Positions 1-12,350 of a stretch of DNA of 64,000 bases are shown here, piece by piece; position 1 is the first letter of the stretch, and every line of letters starts with the position of its first letter. Location: positions 287,159-351,158 of the forward strand of contig VYZI01000025.1 in NCBI GenBank assembly GCA_013397695.1, written 5' to 3'. Below the pieces are notes generated by a model that worked only from the letters and a program-made list of their open reading frames with translations, searched no databases and was not told the DNA's origin. The translations under genes and the position numbers were made by a program. This DNA comes from Centropus unirufus (Eukaryota; Chordata; Aves; Cuculiformes; Centropidae).

Positions 1-2295
1 CATGCAAATGTATTTATGTTCTTTGCCTCTACTTGTGTAAGGCATGCTAACATCCGCATTCATCCTGGAAAGCTAACAGGGTCATCATATGGCCTTAAAC
101 ATTGACCCAGCACTGCATAGATATAATTAATGCAAACATCTATTTGTCATTTTGTAGATTCTCAGTTCTGAAAATTATGTCTTAATCTTGAGTTTTGACT
201 TCTTTGGAATAACACTGTTTTTCATAGGAGGAGGATTTTAACTTTTCCATGGTAGCCCAATCTGTTTGTTCCAAAATCTGACCTTGATGTTACAACAATA
301 TTCTGGCTTTATTGTTTCTGAGTTCCCCCTTGTAATAGAGATGGCAACACTTTCACCGTATTTAGTATCATCCAGCAGATGGTGCAATATTCCCTCCCGT
401 TTCTGAGGCACTGTCAATGTCTGGAACAGGTTAATTTGGAATTTTATTCACCTGTCTAGAGTTTATCTTTGCGGACTTTTCAGCATTGCTACTACATCGC
501 CTCAGATATTTCATTCCTCCAGACCATGTCTGAAAAGTGTGAAGTAACTTCAGAGCCATCTTCCATGACTTTTGGAAGACTCAGAACAAAGGATTTCTTA
601 TGGTTGACTTCTTCTTATATAGCTCTCTGCCTCAAAAACTGCTCCCAGTCAATGCTCCTTAGCAATATGTACAAGCAGTGAGAATGCTTTGGTTTTGCTC
701 TTTATTATTCCTGAAGTAAGTGAAGATTCAGGCATTGGGGCCTTACTTTCTCCAACATTTTGGGAAGATATGATTGCAGAACTTCTTTGTTGGTAAGATG
801 CAGGAATTCCTGGCCTAGACACACAGTGTTTGTGGTAACTGTCCAATGTATTTTAATAATTTTCTGGATTCTGGATGGTCCTCTGGGAATGTTCAGACTT
901 TGCTCTGTCCTGGGGAGGAATGTAATTTTCATACACGGATAACTGCACCAAATGAACCAACTAGGTAGGTGGAAGAGATTCCTAGATGGATGTATGATTA
1001 AATCACTTTAGAAGTTGGGAGATGACTTTCAAGAGCAGAGTTGGTCAGCAGATAATCAGTTATGCAATTACTTTGTCAACATATGCCACAGACATACAGC
1101 TTTTGGAAAGTTCCTTGGTCTTAAACATCATTAAGGATTTAACCAAAGTTTCCCCTTTTAAGAGATCCTGTTAATCAGTACAGAGCTTCATCTAGTTACT
1201 GTGGCTCTGAAGAAGCCACAGGGTAGGTCAGGCACTTTTTTTTCTGCTTGACTTCTCGCCAAAAATGTGTTTTTTCTAGTTTCCATAATCTATTCCAGGA
1301 AAGTGAAGAATTCTAATGTTAAAGAGGCATACACATCTTAAAATATTCTAGTTACTGAAGTAACCTTATCCACTCTTGTGAAAAACAAGTGTTTTTATAC
1401 ATTTAATCATATATTATACCCTAAATAGTATTAAATATTACTGTGATGCACTTTTACATGAAATATCATTAAAATACATATATTGAGCAAAATGTATTGT
1501 GTGTAATCTAAACAGTTTCTTGATCTCAGATGAAATTTGGGCTGCCAGTTAGCTATATTAGCCCTAGTGGTATACAATTAGAAGTTCTGAGTGATTGGGT
1601 CACCTTTACCCATATTTGCTCTTTAATTAAGCTTAATCAGTAGGAAAATAAAGTTCAATTAGGAGCCCTGTGTTGGGAAGTGGAGAAACGTCCAGCAGTT
1701 TGTGCATCTTACTTATATTTATGACTTGACTTTTAAAATGGAATGGTTTAAGTCTGGCAAGAGATTAACTAGATGTCAGTGTTTTGATTTTTAAACTGAT
1801 GTGTTGATTTCCTTTTAGCAGCAAGTTCAGCAAATGTGCTGACAGTAATGACTTGCTTTGCCATATTTTATGTGACACAATTTTCTCTGACAAATTATTC
1901 CCTCATCTGAACCCATACTACACATCATTTAGAATTTACTAAATGCATTTAAAATATTGTAAATATCAACTTGTTTGCCCATTGGATTAATCGTGGAAGG
2001 GGTATAACCAAAAGTAACAAACTTAAATTAATTCAAAATTAGGTGAGGTTGCCCACCAGCCTTCTATGAGGAGTAAGCCTCTTTGTGGCAGCTCAGATAA
2101 TTTGGTTCAGTTAGCAGAATCTCTTATTTAGCACCAATCAAGAAGTCCTAAGTAGGCCAATGTGATACCTTGCAATGCCAATGTGGCATTAATAGAACCA
2201 GAATGAATCACCAGTAGATGATCTGACCTCCTATGGCAAATCCCTCCTCCTGGATTTTTTCCCTTAGAAAGGAGAAAATACAAGGTAGAGCTAGT

Positions 2296-2449
2296 GGGAG
2301 GTCGTTGAGTCACCATCCCTGGAGGTATTTAAAAGACAACTGGTAGATCGAGTGCTCAGGGATTTGGTGTAGTAGTACACAGGTACAGTTGGTCTTGATG
2401 ACCTCAAAGATCTTTTCCAACCAAGCAATTATTTGGTTGTATGATTCTG
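2296..2449 (+). mobile_element. CR1 LINE, 3' end fragment
   Basis: This is the last roughly 150 bases of a CR1 non-LTR retrotransposon in + orientation. It is recognisable from GAGTCACCATCCCTGGAGG near the start, the segment TTGGTCTTGATGACCTCAAAG, then TCTTTTCCAACC and a terminal ATGATTCTG. It is 5'-truncated like most CR1 copies and carries many substitutions, so it is an old insertion. No coding frame remains. Confidence 0.85.
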
Positions 2450-4946
2450 CTGACAGAGCATGCAGAGAGCAAATCTCTTAAGAGGAAGTCAAGACCTAGA
2501 GAGAGAGAACTGTTGTCACTGTTCCCATTTTACTTCCAAATAAGCCTCAATTTTTATATGCACTTCATGAACTTCTTCCCTGAAGCTCCTGGAGAAAATT
2601 GTGTTACTTGGAGCCCATAAAAATCTTTATCATATTTCCTTGGCTGGCACTGTATGTATCACTTTAAGTTTCTTACCAAAAGGTATTCCACGATTCACAT
2701 ATTTTTATGGCTTCCAGAAGATTCAAGATGGTAGCAGTTAGAAAAGGGATCACAAAAATTAAATTTTATAAATTGTTCATTTTTTTTGTGGCTTTAAAAA
2801 CTTACATTGAAGAAAGTACCCATATTAGAAAGTAATCTTCTTAGTACTGCCTACGTTGTTGAACTTTGCCTCAGGCTGGACTTTTTCCAAACCAGACCAC
2901 TGTTAACTGCAAGTAACTAAAATAAGAACCACCTCTCCTACATATTTCATGGTTATCAACATGATTTGGCCTCAATATTAATCAATGCAATTGTCAGGAG
3001 CTGCAGCATTTTAAGTTGCAAAACTGATTTATAGTTTATACTTTTCTATCTTTTACTCTATCTGTACCACATCAATGAATCATTTCGTCAGCCAGTTTCA
3101 AGTCTTTGCAATATTCCATAATTTTTATCACTCTGAGTAATACTTTCATTCCAAAATTGGTTTTTCCTGCGATAATACACTAAGCAGCACCATTTCTGCT
3201 AATCTCCAGAGCCCTCCACCATTTGCCTCTTTGCTGCTTCTACTGTTACCAGCTTTTAATTCATGAAAGGACTTCATTTTGCCTCCTGTGGGTGCTAACT
3301 TAATAATCCCTGGAAAAGGACTCTGTTGAAAGCTTTTTGAAATCCTAATTCAATAATTGCAGAGACAGATATCCTTTATCTATTGTTTTGATAACTCTTA
3401 AAACTGTGCCTTAGATTGCTTTCAACAAGCTGAATCTGCTGATCGTGGTCTACAGAACAATGCTTTGTCTAGCAAGCCAGTTTCATAAGAAAGAGACACA
3501 TGAAACAGCGCTATTTAGTGTCATAAGCCAGCTTCTTAGTTTTTGCTAAACTTATGAGACAACAGTTAAGTCACTGTGCTCTTGAGCAGGGAGGATTCTG
3601 ATTATAACTCTGATAAGTATAGATTCTTTTAAAAAATCATCCTGAAAATAGGTTGTTCTCATTAAGAGAATTTTGCAAATGTTGTGCAAAATCAATAAGA
3701 TTAACTGTATAATAAGAAGTAATAGGGTGTGGACTATGTCTTCCTTCCTGTTTTGTACAGTTTTCCTTGCTTAATAATAATGTTATCCACAAATATAGAG
3801 TTATGTCTTTGGAGACTGATAAAACATGAGGGAAGAATGTTTCCATTGTTGGTCGTACAGGAATAAAACATTAAAACTTGCCAATTGTAACAGGTTTATG
3901 ATAGCCATGATATTATTTTCCTCTGACAATGTTCAGAGATTCCATGGCAATGCACTTTTTAATTTGGGACCATTTCACTGTATTGGGAAGACCTATTTTT
4001 ACTGTCAGCCACATGAGATAATACAGCTAAGTGTATAATAAATCTAAATCCAGGAAGTACAGTTTTAAATGTTTATGAAAATTCAAAGATGAAATCTCCT
4101 CCCCCTAGAAATGTCACAGTTTTTCATGTGGATTACATAGCTTGCAGACTGTTAGAGAATCACATATATAGCTGAGAATCAATGTCTTAAATAAAAATTA
4201 ATTCTTAGGTTGCATATCTAGGAAGAAATTTCAGGTTGTTTTTATACAATTTCTCTATCTGGGGATTGATTTACACAAATCTATATCTTCATTCTCCTTG
4301 TTCCTATTTCTCACCAAATCATTTATCCTTTAGTTATTTAGGGAATAATATGACCTTGTTCTTGACTATTAATTTTCCTCACCTCAGTAACCCTAATAAG
4401 ATTATCTTGTTACCTTCTGGTGCGGCAACTGAAAAGAAAATGTTTGGTTATCATATGCAGGACAGCTACCAGTAGTTGTAGCAATTGTTCTCCAGATAAT
4501 ATCTGGGGAATATGTCTGGTGGAATGGCATAAATCTGAGTATTCGATAATATTACAGAAGGCTTGATCATGCTCAGTTCTAACCGCTTATAGTAGAATAT
4601 GAATTAACTGCTTTTTCCATATTGCCAAATAATTTTGATAAAGCTGTTTCTACTTCAGTCATGCTTCTCACTCATACTTATCAAGCATGAGCCAAAAGTA
4701 AGTGGCAGCATTTTATTATGAGTATTTCCCCATAATTTGAAAAGAATGCACATGGATTAGGCAGCAGTGTCAGCTGAGAGAAAGCAGTGAAAAATGAAGA
4801 AGAGAGGTAAACAAGGCCATTAGTCTGCAGGGACAAGTTGTTGTGTTTCTTAATTTTTGAGCTATATGTAAAAGGAATCTCATTGTGGAGATAGGAATAA
4901 TAGCTGGAAAATAGTTGTTGATTATATGCCCCTAAATTAGCAAGAG

Positions 4947-4967
4947 AATAGAGTTTAAAACTCTATT
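4947..4967. repeat. perfect palindrome, 10-bp arms
   Basis: AATAGAGTTT and AAACTCTATT are exact reverse complements separated by a single A. This is a minor feature that may be chance in AT-rich DNA. Confidence 0.85.
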
Positions 4968-6114
4968 TACTGCAGTTATTTTGAAGTTCTTAGTCGGGAA
5001 CCTTTTCATATCATATAATCATCTTCAGTGTTTACAGACTTAAATGTTACCATGTTCCAACCTCATGCCATGAAGATCTAGAGAATACTACAGAGAATTG
5101 CATTATATCTTGCTATGTAAAGTATAATAAAACAGTATTTCTCCCTAGCTTTTCACGACTGCTTTTTATTGATGTTGACATCAATCTTGTTGGTGACCTG
5201 GAGGTAATAGGGAATGCAGTAAATATAACATTATTATTATCTGTGAAACATTACTTTTGGTTTTGCATGAAGGGATTTCAGAGCTGAATTCAGATAGCCA
5301 GTACAGTAACATTCCAAAAACCTTTCTTATTACTTCTTTTCATTTATCCACGGCAGGCAAATATTTTCTTTTGCTATTTAATTTCTTTTGGAAAGTAAGA
5401 TATCTGAAGAATATATTAAAAAGGCCTCTAAATTCAGTTTCAGTGAGTTGAAAGAATTCTGTTGAGCTGTTTATCTATTTTCTCTCTTGCCATTCTCTGT
5501 TTCTCTTCAAGTTTAATACTCTTTGTTTTAAGATAAGTATTTTATAATTTCATTGCAGAATGCAAAATATAGGTACAACTTTTTTTTTTTGGTAGGACAT
5601 GAGTAGTTGGGAATGAAATGTGGTGTGAACCTATGCAGTATGTACTGAAAGATTAAATACAGAAGATTGAGAAGAGTATAATTTCTTGCTGGAAAATTTG
5701 TAGGGGCTAAATACCAGGGTAAAATTGAGCTTTGAACCATAAGTAAAGTTATCATATTAAAAACTCCATCTAATCAAGTCAAGATAATGCTAGTGAGCAT
5801 TGCTTGCTCCATAGTGAAGAGTAAAACTAGCATCCCACTATGAATCAAGAGACAAAAGTACCATGAGCAAGAAACCAAAAGCTGTGAAATACACAGCCTT
5901 CATCTTGACTATGGGTGGAGGATATTGGGAGTAAAAAGGAAACCTTGAAAGGAGGTTGAAAGAAATCTTGGAAGAAAACTCACAAAGTAAGTTCAAAACT
6001 GAGACTATTGAAGGATGTTGCAGCTTTTCTCTTTCTATCAACCTAGGAAACAGATTAAATACCTGGCATAAAATAGAAAACAAATCTTAAAATGGAACTA
6101 TTATTTTAGCAAAG

Positions 6115-6150
6115 AATCCTTACAAAATCTTTACAATCCTTACAAAACCT
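6115..6150 (+). repeat. short tandem duplication (CCTTACAAAA units)
   Basis: The segment AATCCTTACAAAATCTTTAC is followed directly by AATCCTTACAAAACCTCC, a period of about 20 bases with changes near the end of the second copy. It is an older local duplication. Confidence 0.75.
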
Positions 6151-9100
6151 CCTGGTTTTGCTTATCAAACCAACAATTCCAGAGTTTCTTTTAATGTACC
6201 TGATTTTAATGCCTTAGACAAAGATGTTAAATGAGTACATTAGCAGTTAAAGATAACACTTCCAGCAGATCAAATCCAATTTTTGGATAATCATATCAAA
6301 GCATACAGTATTATGTAATCAGTTGTGTGAAATGAGATGGAAAAGGAATTTGTTCATGCATATTAAACACTACCTTCTAAAACTTAAGTTTGCCTTCTAG
6401 ATTGACAAATTACTTTAAATATGATTATTTAAGAGAAGCCAATATCATCCTTATTGTCCAACTTCTATACCTTAAGTTCTCTCAAACAGCTTGCGTTCTT
6501 AGTCTAGTGGGAAAATTGGCCACAAAGCTTACTTTTATTGTTTACAACCTAGGCCCCTTATCTGCTTTTTCATTATCTCAGCAGACTTGCCTCTGACTAT
6601 GAGCTGCTTCATAGAAACAGATTTTCTGTTGGACAAATGAACTGCAATACTGCCATTAGTTTCCTCCTGTCTTGTGCATTGGTTTTACATATAAATAAAA
6701 TAATAATTATAAACTCTATGTTGTTTCTTTTTCACTTAAGGAGTTGCACTGTGCATCAATAATGTGAAGCTACATGAAACAGATGAATTTACAGATTATA
6801 ATACAGTTAGACTTTTTGTGTGATCATATTTTATAGTAATACATCAATAATTGACCTGTTTACTGAGAATTCAGTCTAGATTCTCAAAACTTACAAACCA
6901 CTGGTACAGAAGTTCACAGTAATTATTTTGAGATTGGAAAAATTTTGCCAAGAATTTGAGCTTTAATCAGCATTTTTTTGTGGGTGGATGTGAAAAACAA
7001 AAGAATTTTGTAGGCGTAAACAGAAAATTCACATTTTTCTCTGAACAGTAGTATAATAGCCACTGTTAAAAGCTAAATAGTAAACACAGAAGGAAAGGGT
7101 TTTACAATATAGAATGTAAGGCAAAATATTTCTGGCTTCCATATTGTGGGTGTTATTACAGAGCAGCAAAAGGCTAAGTAAAAATTGGCTGTGTGCTTGG
7201 ACAGCTAACACTTCAAGAAATGAGTTAGAAATCAGAGTCCTTTTCAGAGCCATCCTAGTTGCCAGCTACTTATGGCTTTGGAACTAATTGAGAAGTGAGG
7301 AGTACACACAAACACTTAGTGATATAAAGCTGTCATAACGATACTTTGTAAAGATTTTCTTTTCAAATAAAGCTTTTGTGTCACAGGTAAAACTCAGATT
7401 TGTTTTTAAACCCAGAAATCATATTTACCTTAGAGTTAGTATATCATTCCTATGTATATGTAATGTATAAGTGTAAGACAGATTTGGAAGACAAAGGTAA
7501 TTTATTTTATTGAAAGACCTTGTAAAGCTTTTGAACACATAACCTGTCTTTATATCTAAAACAGAAAAGCTATATTTCAAGGGCAAAGAACAGCTGAGAA
7601 AATTGCTCAGAGTATCAGAAATATCACAGCATTGAAAAGAAAGATATCTGGCAGATACAGTTAGAGAATATGTTAGGAAAGAGTGGGGAAAAAAAGAAAT
7701 GGATTATTCTTCTCTGTGCTTTGAGCAAAATAGTTGCAAATACTGATTCAGTAATCTAACATGTATATGTATCCGTCAAGGATATTTTTCCATAGAAACA
7801 GTTTGCAATTTTGAATGAGTCATCAAAAATCCTTGTAAGGAGAAAAAAAAGATCTAATCTAATACAGGTGGTTTTATTGTGAAATCACTATCACTTGTTT
7901 AAAAAACAACAACAACCCATATTACTAATTGTTTCTCTCTTTTACACACCTAAAGCTTTTCCCAAGCAGAAGGAGCTGTGGCAGGTTTGGGATTTAATTT
8001 TCAGAAACTATAACACTCAAAACCAAAAAATACAATAAAATAATGTTGTACACTAAAAGTTTAAAAGAAAAATACTGAGGGATGTTTTATTGTCTTATTG
8101 ACAGAGAACAGGAAAAAAAATTGCTTCTTCATGGTCCTACTCTTTTGACCCCCTGGCCAGTTCTTACCTTATATAGGTTTGTCACTGTAATGAACAATAA
8201 GACCGCTGACTTAGGCTCCTCACCAAGAGTTTGTAGTTTCTATATGGCTTTCTTTGCGGACAGACTTCTCTTACCATCACACAAGTAGCATCACACTGCA
8301 GCATGCTAGATGTCCTCAAGAAATACAAGCCTCATCAATTTAGGAATTTAAATGTCTTCTTTTTCTTCTTTTGTAAGGACCTTCATACATGGTTACTTGG
8401 TGTAGTTATTTTTTAACTTTCTCTTGAATTGACTCCGGAATACTGACCCTACAGGCACCTGATAAAGCCATTTCTCACTGTGAAACAAAAAAGTGATGAG
8501 CAAAATTTACAGAGAAGCCCTCACACATGGTGTTGTGAAAACAGGAAATGTGGGATTCATTTATTCCTTCTTCTGCATGGTTTGTTAAAAATCCTTGGTT
8601 TCACTCACATAGGTAAATACTACACAATTGCTCTATTCAGTTGCCTTTGAGAGTTTAACAGTCAGTGCTTGTGAGACCAAGTATGTTATTGACACTATTT
8701 CCAGCCAATAGTGAGATGCTCACAGCAAATATAAGAGACTTCGAAGTATTTGTGTTAATTAATTTTCATTTATCATGGATGGATCAGTTTCAACATGAAA
8801 ATTGAAGCAGTCAAGTTAGTAGCTAAGGTGCACAAGACCAGGATTCACATCTGCCCAGAGCCAAGCAGAGAGGAAAATGAATCATTGCTGCAAACAGAGA
8901 ATGTATGTCTGCTGCTTGCTGACTGTAGGATTTATCTGAGAAATGTAAAACCCAAGTTCAATTCTTGGCTGCTTTATTTCAGACTTTTCTTCCACATTTC
9001 AAGCGAGAATTTGATTGCTGGCCCCAAATCAAGGCTGGATATTTGTTTGGCTAACCTGACAATTATTTTAGAATATTTGGAGCTTCAGCTTGATATACGA

Positions 9101-10003
9101 GACAAAGCTTGTTAGGTGTGAAGAAGGTAGCACCTGCCCAATTCCAAAATATAAACTCACAGGAAAAATAGTGTAGCAGCTAAGCAGTGTTTTAAATATG
9201 GAAGTGGATGTCTAAAGAGGTGGATTGATCTCCTGGTGATTTGAGGATCGTATTCTGTTCAGAGAGAGTGCTTTGCAGTTGAATCACTTCTTAGCTCTAT
9301 CCAGCTAAAAGCGAACAACTTCTGGTTCTCTCTGGCTATCATGAGCACATGGAACATTGGAGGGCTGATGGGTAGAAGGAAAAGGGAAGATAACTAGGAT
9401 TGAGTGCAAAATCTGAAAAGTCTGTTACTTGGGAAGGTGAGCAAACTTGGTATTTTAGGACTGGACAGAGGTTCATGTTAGAAATAGGTGCCTAATTCCT
9501 CTTCCCTTTCTCAAAGTAGAGACCCATGGAATTTCTTTAGAATTATGCTCCAGAAATTAATAGAAAACAAAATTAGGTCAATATCTTAGAAAATTGGGAA
9601 TTCTATATAAATATAGATGGGGTCTTTTTTGATGGACATTTGTTGACTAAGGATTCCTTCTTTTATTTGTTCTTTCAAGTGCCTAACTGATCATATCTTT
9701 CAGACATAAACAGAATGTTATTCTTAAAATGACCTGGTATGAATAACTTACAAAGTAAGGTGTATAAGCAAGAATGCCAGAATCTTGTACTGACTTATCA
9801 AAAAGTAAAATTCATTTTAATTCCTTTATTTCTACTTTGCTGTATTTCAGCATGTTTGAAATTTAATGATATTCTGCAGAGATAAAAAATGAATTATTTA
9901 CTAAACACACCTATGCTGATAGAGTGAATTATGCATTGGCCTGATCACATTCTATTAGTACAGAAAAAATGCATTTATTTGTTTATTTATTTTTTATTTT
10001 CAG

Positions 10004-10175
10004 GTAGAGATTGAAGAGCTGGACTATCTTTACTGTCTGCCTTTGTTTTTTGATGGGCTTTGTGAAACAGCATTTCCATATGAGTTTTTTGCTCGTCGAG
10101 GAATACATGACATGCTGGAACATGGTGGAAACAAGATCCTTCCTGTCATTCCTCATCTCATTGCCCCAATTAAAA
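10004..10175 (+). CDS. PACRG: PACRG internal coding exon (first of two in window)
   Basis: This exon encodes 57 codons plus one base of PACRG. Translation from GTA at 10004 begins VEIEELDYLYCLPLFFDGLC, continues through FPYEFFARRGIHDML and EHGGNKILPVIPHL, and ends IAPIK. From memory this closely matches the human protein starting near residue 97, with the hallmark FFDGLC, PYEFFAR and HGGNKILP segments. A T/A-rich pyrimidine tract ending in CAG at 10001-10003 precedes it, and a GTAGGT donor follows at 10176. The exon opens in phase 0 and ends with one leftover base, which pairs with the phase of the exon at 21926. PACRG family proteins form a helical-repeat fold; with CFAP20/FAP20 they build the inner junction that closes the B-tubule of ciliary doublets, and PACRG partners MEIG1 in spermatids. 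The gene is usually divergent from PRKN, which is not seen here. Overlapping ORFs in other frames are shadows. Identity is near certain; exact exon numbering is not determined. Confidence 0.96.
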
Positions 10176-12310
10176 GTAGGTGAACATGTGGAAAAAAAAA
10201 TCCCCAAAATTGCATTTATATAGTGCAGATTTTTGACAAGTTGCTAATTAAGCAATAAAACATGACTGGCTGTTCAAGGATATAATTGCAAATGTGAGTA
10301 AAATGTAAAGTATAAGGCCAGAAGATTTAGGGCTCCAATCACCTGGTATGTGCATTAATCCAGAACAATAGACTGTCTGGTTAGTGTTTCTTATTGTGTT
10401 GTGGGTTTTGGTCTTTGGAAATGTGAAATAACATTTTCTTCCTAACTAGCTAGTAAAAAAGGTACATCTAAAATGATAGGAGAAATCAACAGATGAAACC
10501 TAAGACATGTTCTTTTTTGTGCTTTTGTTTATTCTACAGCTGTCTTACATTTATTCACTTCCATTTATCTTTGATACCATCATTCTCACTGCTTTGTGTG
10601 GATATCTACATGAATTAGGAGTTCTGCCTAATTAATGTTGTATATAAAATTTTTACATTAAAAATATTTATATATATATCCAAACATAATTTTTCATATA
10701 AAAGTATGTTAAAGAGACAAAATTATTTTAATACAAGTGTCATACCACTAAAAAATCTTTTCTTAAAACACCTAGTCTTTCAGATATATTCTTTTGTCCT
10801 TTTACTGTTTCTTCAGATCAGTACCTTGAGGAGATAGTATTCTGAATTGTCGTTATTCTTTAGATGGGTATTATGGTTGCTAAGTCTGCTTGCTCATATT
10901 TTTAAAATTTGGCTTCTATTTTATCGTTAATCAGTAATGGTATCATTGCTGTCTTCTGTCCTGTTTTCCTGAGATGATTAAGCATCCATGCTAATACAGA
11001 ACAAAACGGAATCATTGCATTTGTGATAGAAAATGAATAGTCAAACACAGTTTTTGGAAAGAGGAAAGGGAATGTAGTTTGAAACCTGAGAATACTGAAA
11101 CAATAGTGTTGGAAGGATCAGAATTGTGGTTTTTTTTCATTCTGTTTATTCATCATTTAAAAAGATTAATTATGGATGCCATTATCTCTATCTTACTGTA
11201 GCGTTTGAGAATGTCAAAAGGAATATGTAATATCCAGAATGGTTACTTTGTGACACTTCTAAAAGTTTATGAAAAACTTGTTACAGTTTTTTCTTTCTAA
11301 AAGAGAAACATGTAAAGAGAGGAATTGGCATTTCTTGAAATCTGTATTTCCACCACCCAAGTACCTGTTTTTTTGAAAGCTGAAACCATTTCTTCAGAAA
11401 AGACTTCAAGTTCATCACAGCAGCTACTCAGTTAGGCTTTAAAAGTCTTGCTGAGATCACAACCTAGCTTAGAAATAATTACCCAGAAGCCTTACCTGTT
11501 ACATAGATTTTAGCATTAGAAAGAGACTGCTTGGTAAGAATACTTGTATGGGTTTGATAGTAGTCTTTTAAAAAAAGTCACAGTTTATGATACTGGAACA
11601 CATTCAAGAATCTACTAGTTAAATTTAGTTTTGAGGTTTGCTTTATTTTATTGGACAATGTTTCTTTTTTAAAAAAAATAAAAAGCTTCTCTGTTGGCTT
11701 CAGTGTGTGAAGAGCCAAGCATTATCAATTCCTAATTAAAACCATATTAATATTTAAAAAAGACACCACAATCTCAAGGAACCTTAAGGTGTGCACTTCT
11801 AATAGTTTTGAAATATTCGATAACTGTGTAGTAAAGCATTGTAGTCAGTCTGTGACTCAGCTGCCCTCACAATTAACTCAGCTGTTTTATACATATTACT
11901 GTCTCTGAAGTGTCCCACTGTTTGAGTTATATCTGATTAACCAGTCTTCTCCCAGGCTACTACCGTATTTCTACTGTGAAAGAATGAATCGATTGTTAGG
12001 GAAGGTAATATATATGATGGAAGGGAATGGGATAAAAGCAAGACAGAAAAGGAACTCCGCAGATGGCATGCTTTTAAAAGGAGTTTTCTCTCCTGTGTGT
12101 TTATCAATGGAAAACATTAGCAAAGGGCTGCTCTCTAAAAGCACTTTAAATTAAATATTAGAATTTTGTGTTATATGTCAATGATTTAATGTCAAATCTA
12201 TGCCCCAACTTCCATTGCTTTAATTCCACACCTTTTAACACTATGATAATAAAGATGAAAATGACATTATTTTATGCCTCTATTTTACTCTAAGCCCAAA
12301 TCCCTGCAAA

Positions 12311-12350
12311 CAAATTTTCTTCTGGTTATGCAAATTTTCTTCTGGTTATA
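12311..12350 (+). repeat. 20-bp tandem duplication
   Basis: Two adjacent 20-base units, CAAATTTTCTTCTGGTTATG at 12311-12330 and the same with a final A at 12331-12350, differ only in the last base. This suggests a recent local slippage duplication in intron sequence. Confidence 0.95.

Larger units (their letters stand above)
1..10003 (+). other. PACRG: PACRG intron, upstream portion (partial)
   Basis: This is intronic sequence upstream of the exon at 10004; the 5' end of the intron lies outside the window. It is AT-rich, with one CR1 3' end (2296-2449), a short perfect palindrome (4947-4967), a small tandem duplication near 6115-6150 and ordinary poly-T/poly-A runs. The longest open frame is 106 codons at 8795-9115 (+). 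It has no recognisable domain, and no PACRG residues are seen. No earlier PACRG exon was recognised. Confidence 0.85.

Noticed and set aside
8795..9115. 106-codon + strand ORF
   Set aside because: No recognisable domain, no splice or promoter context, and ORFs of this length occur by chance in 64 kb.
10011..10223. + strand ORF overlapping the first PACRG exon
   Set aside because: It is a different frame from the PACRG coding frame and continues through the splice donor.
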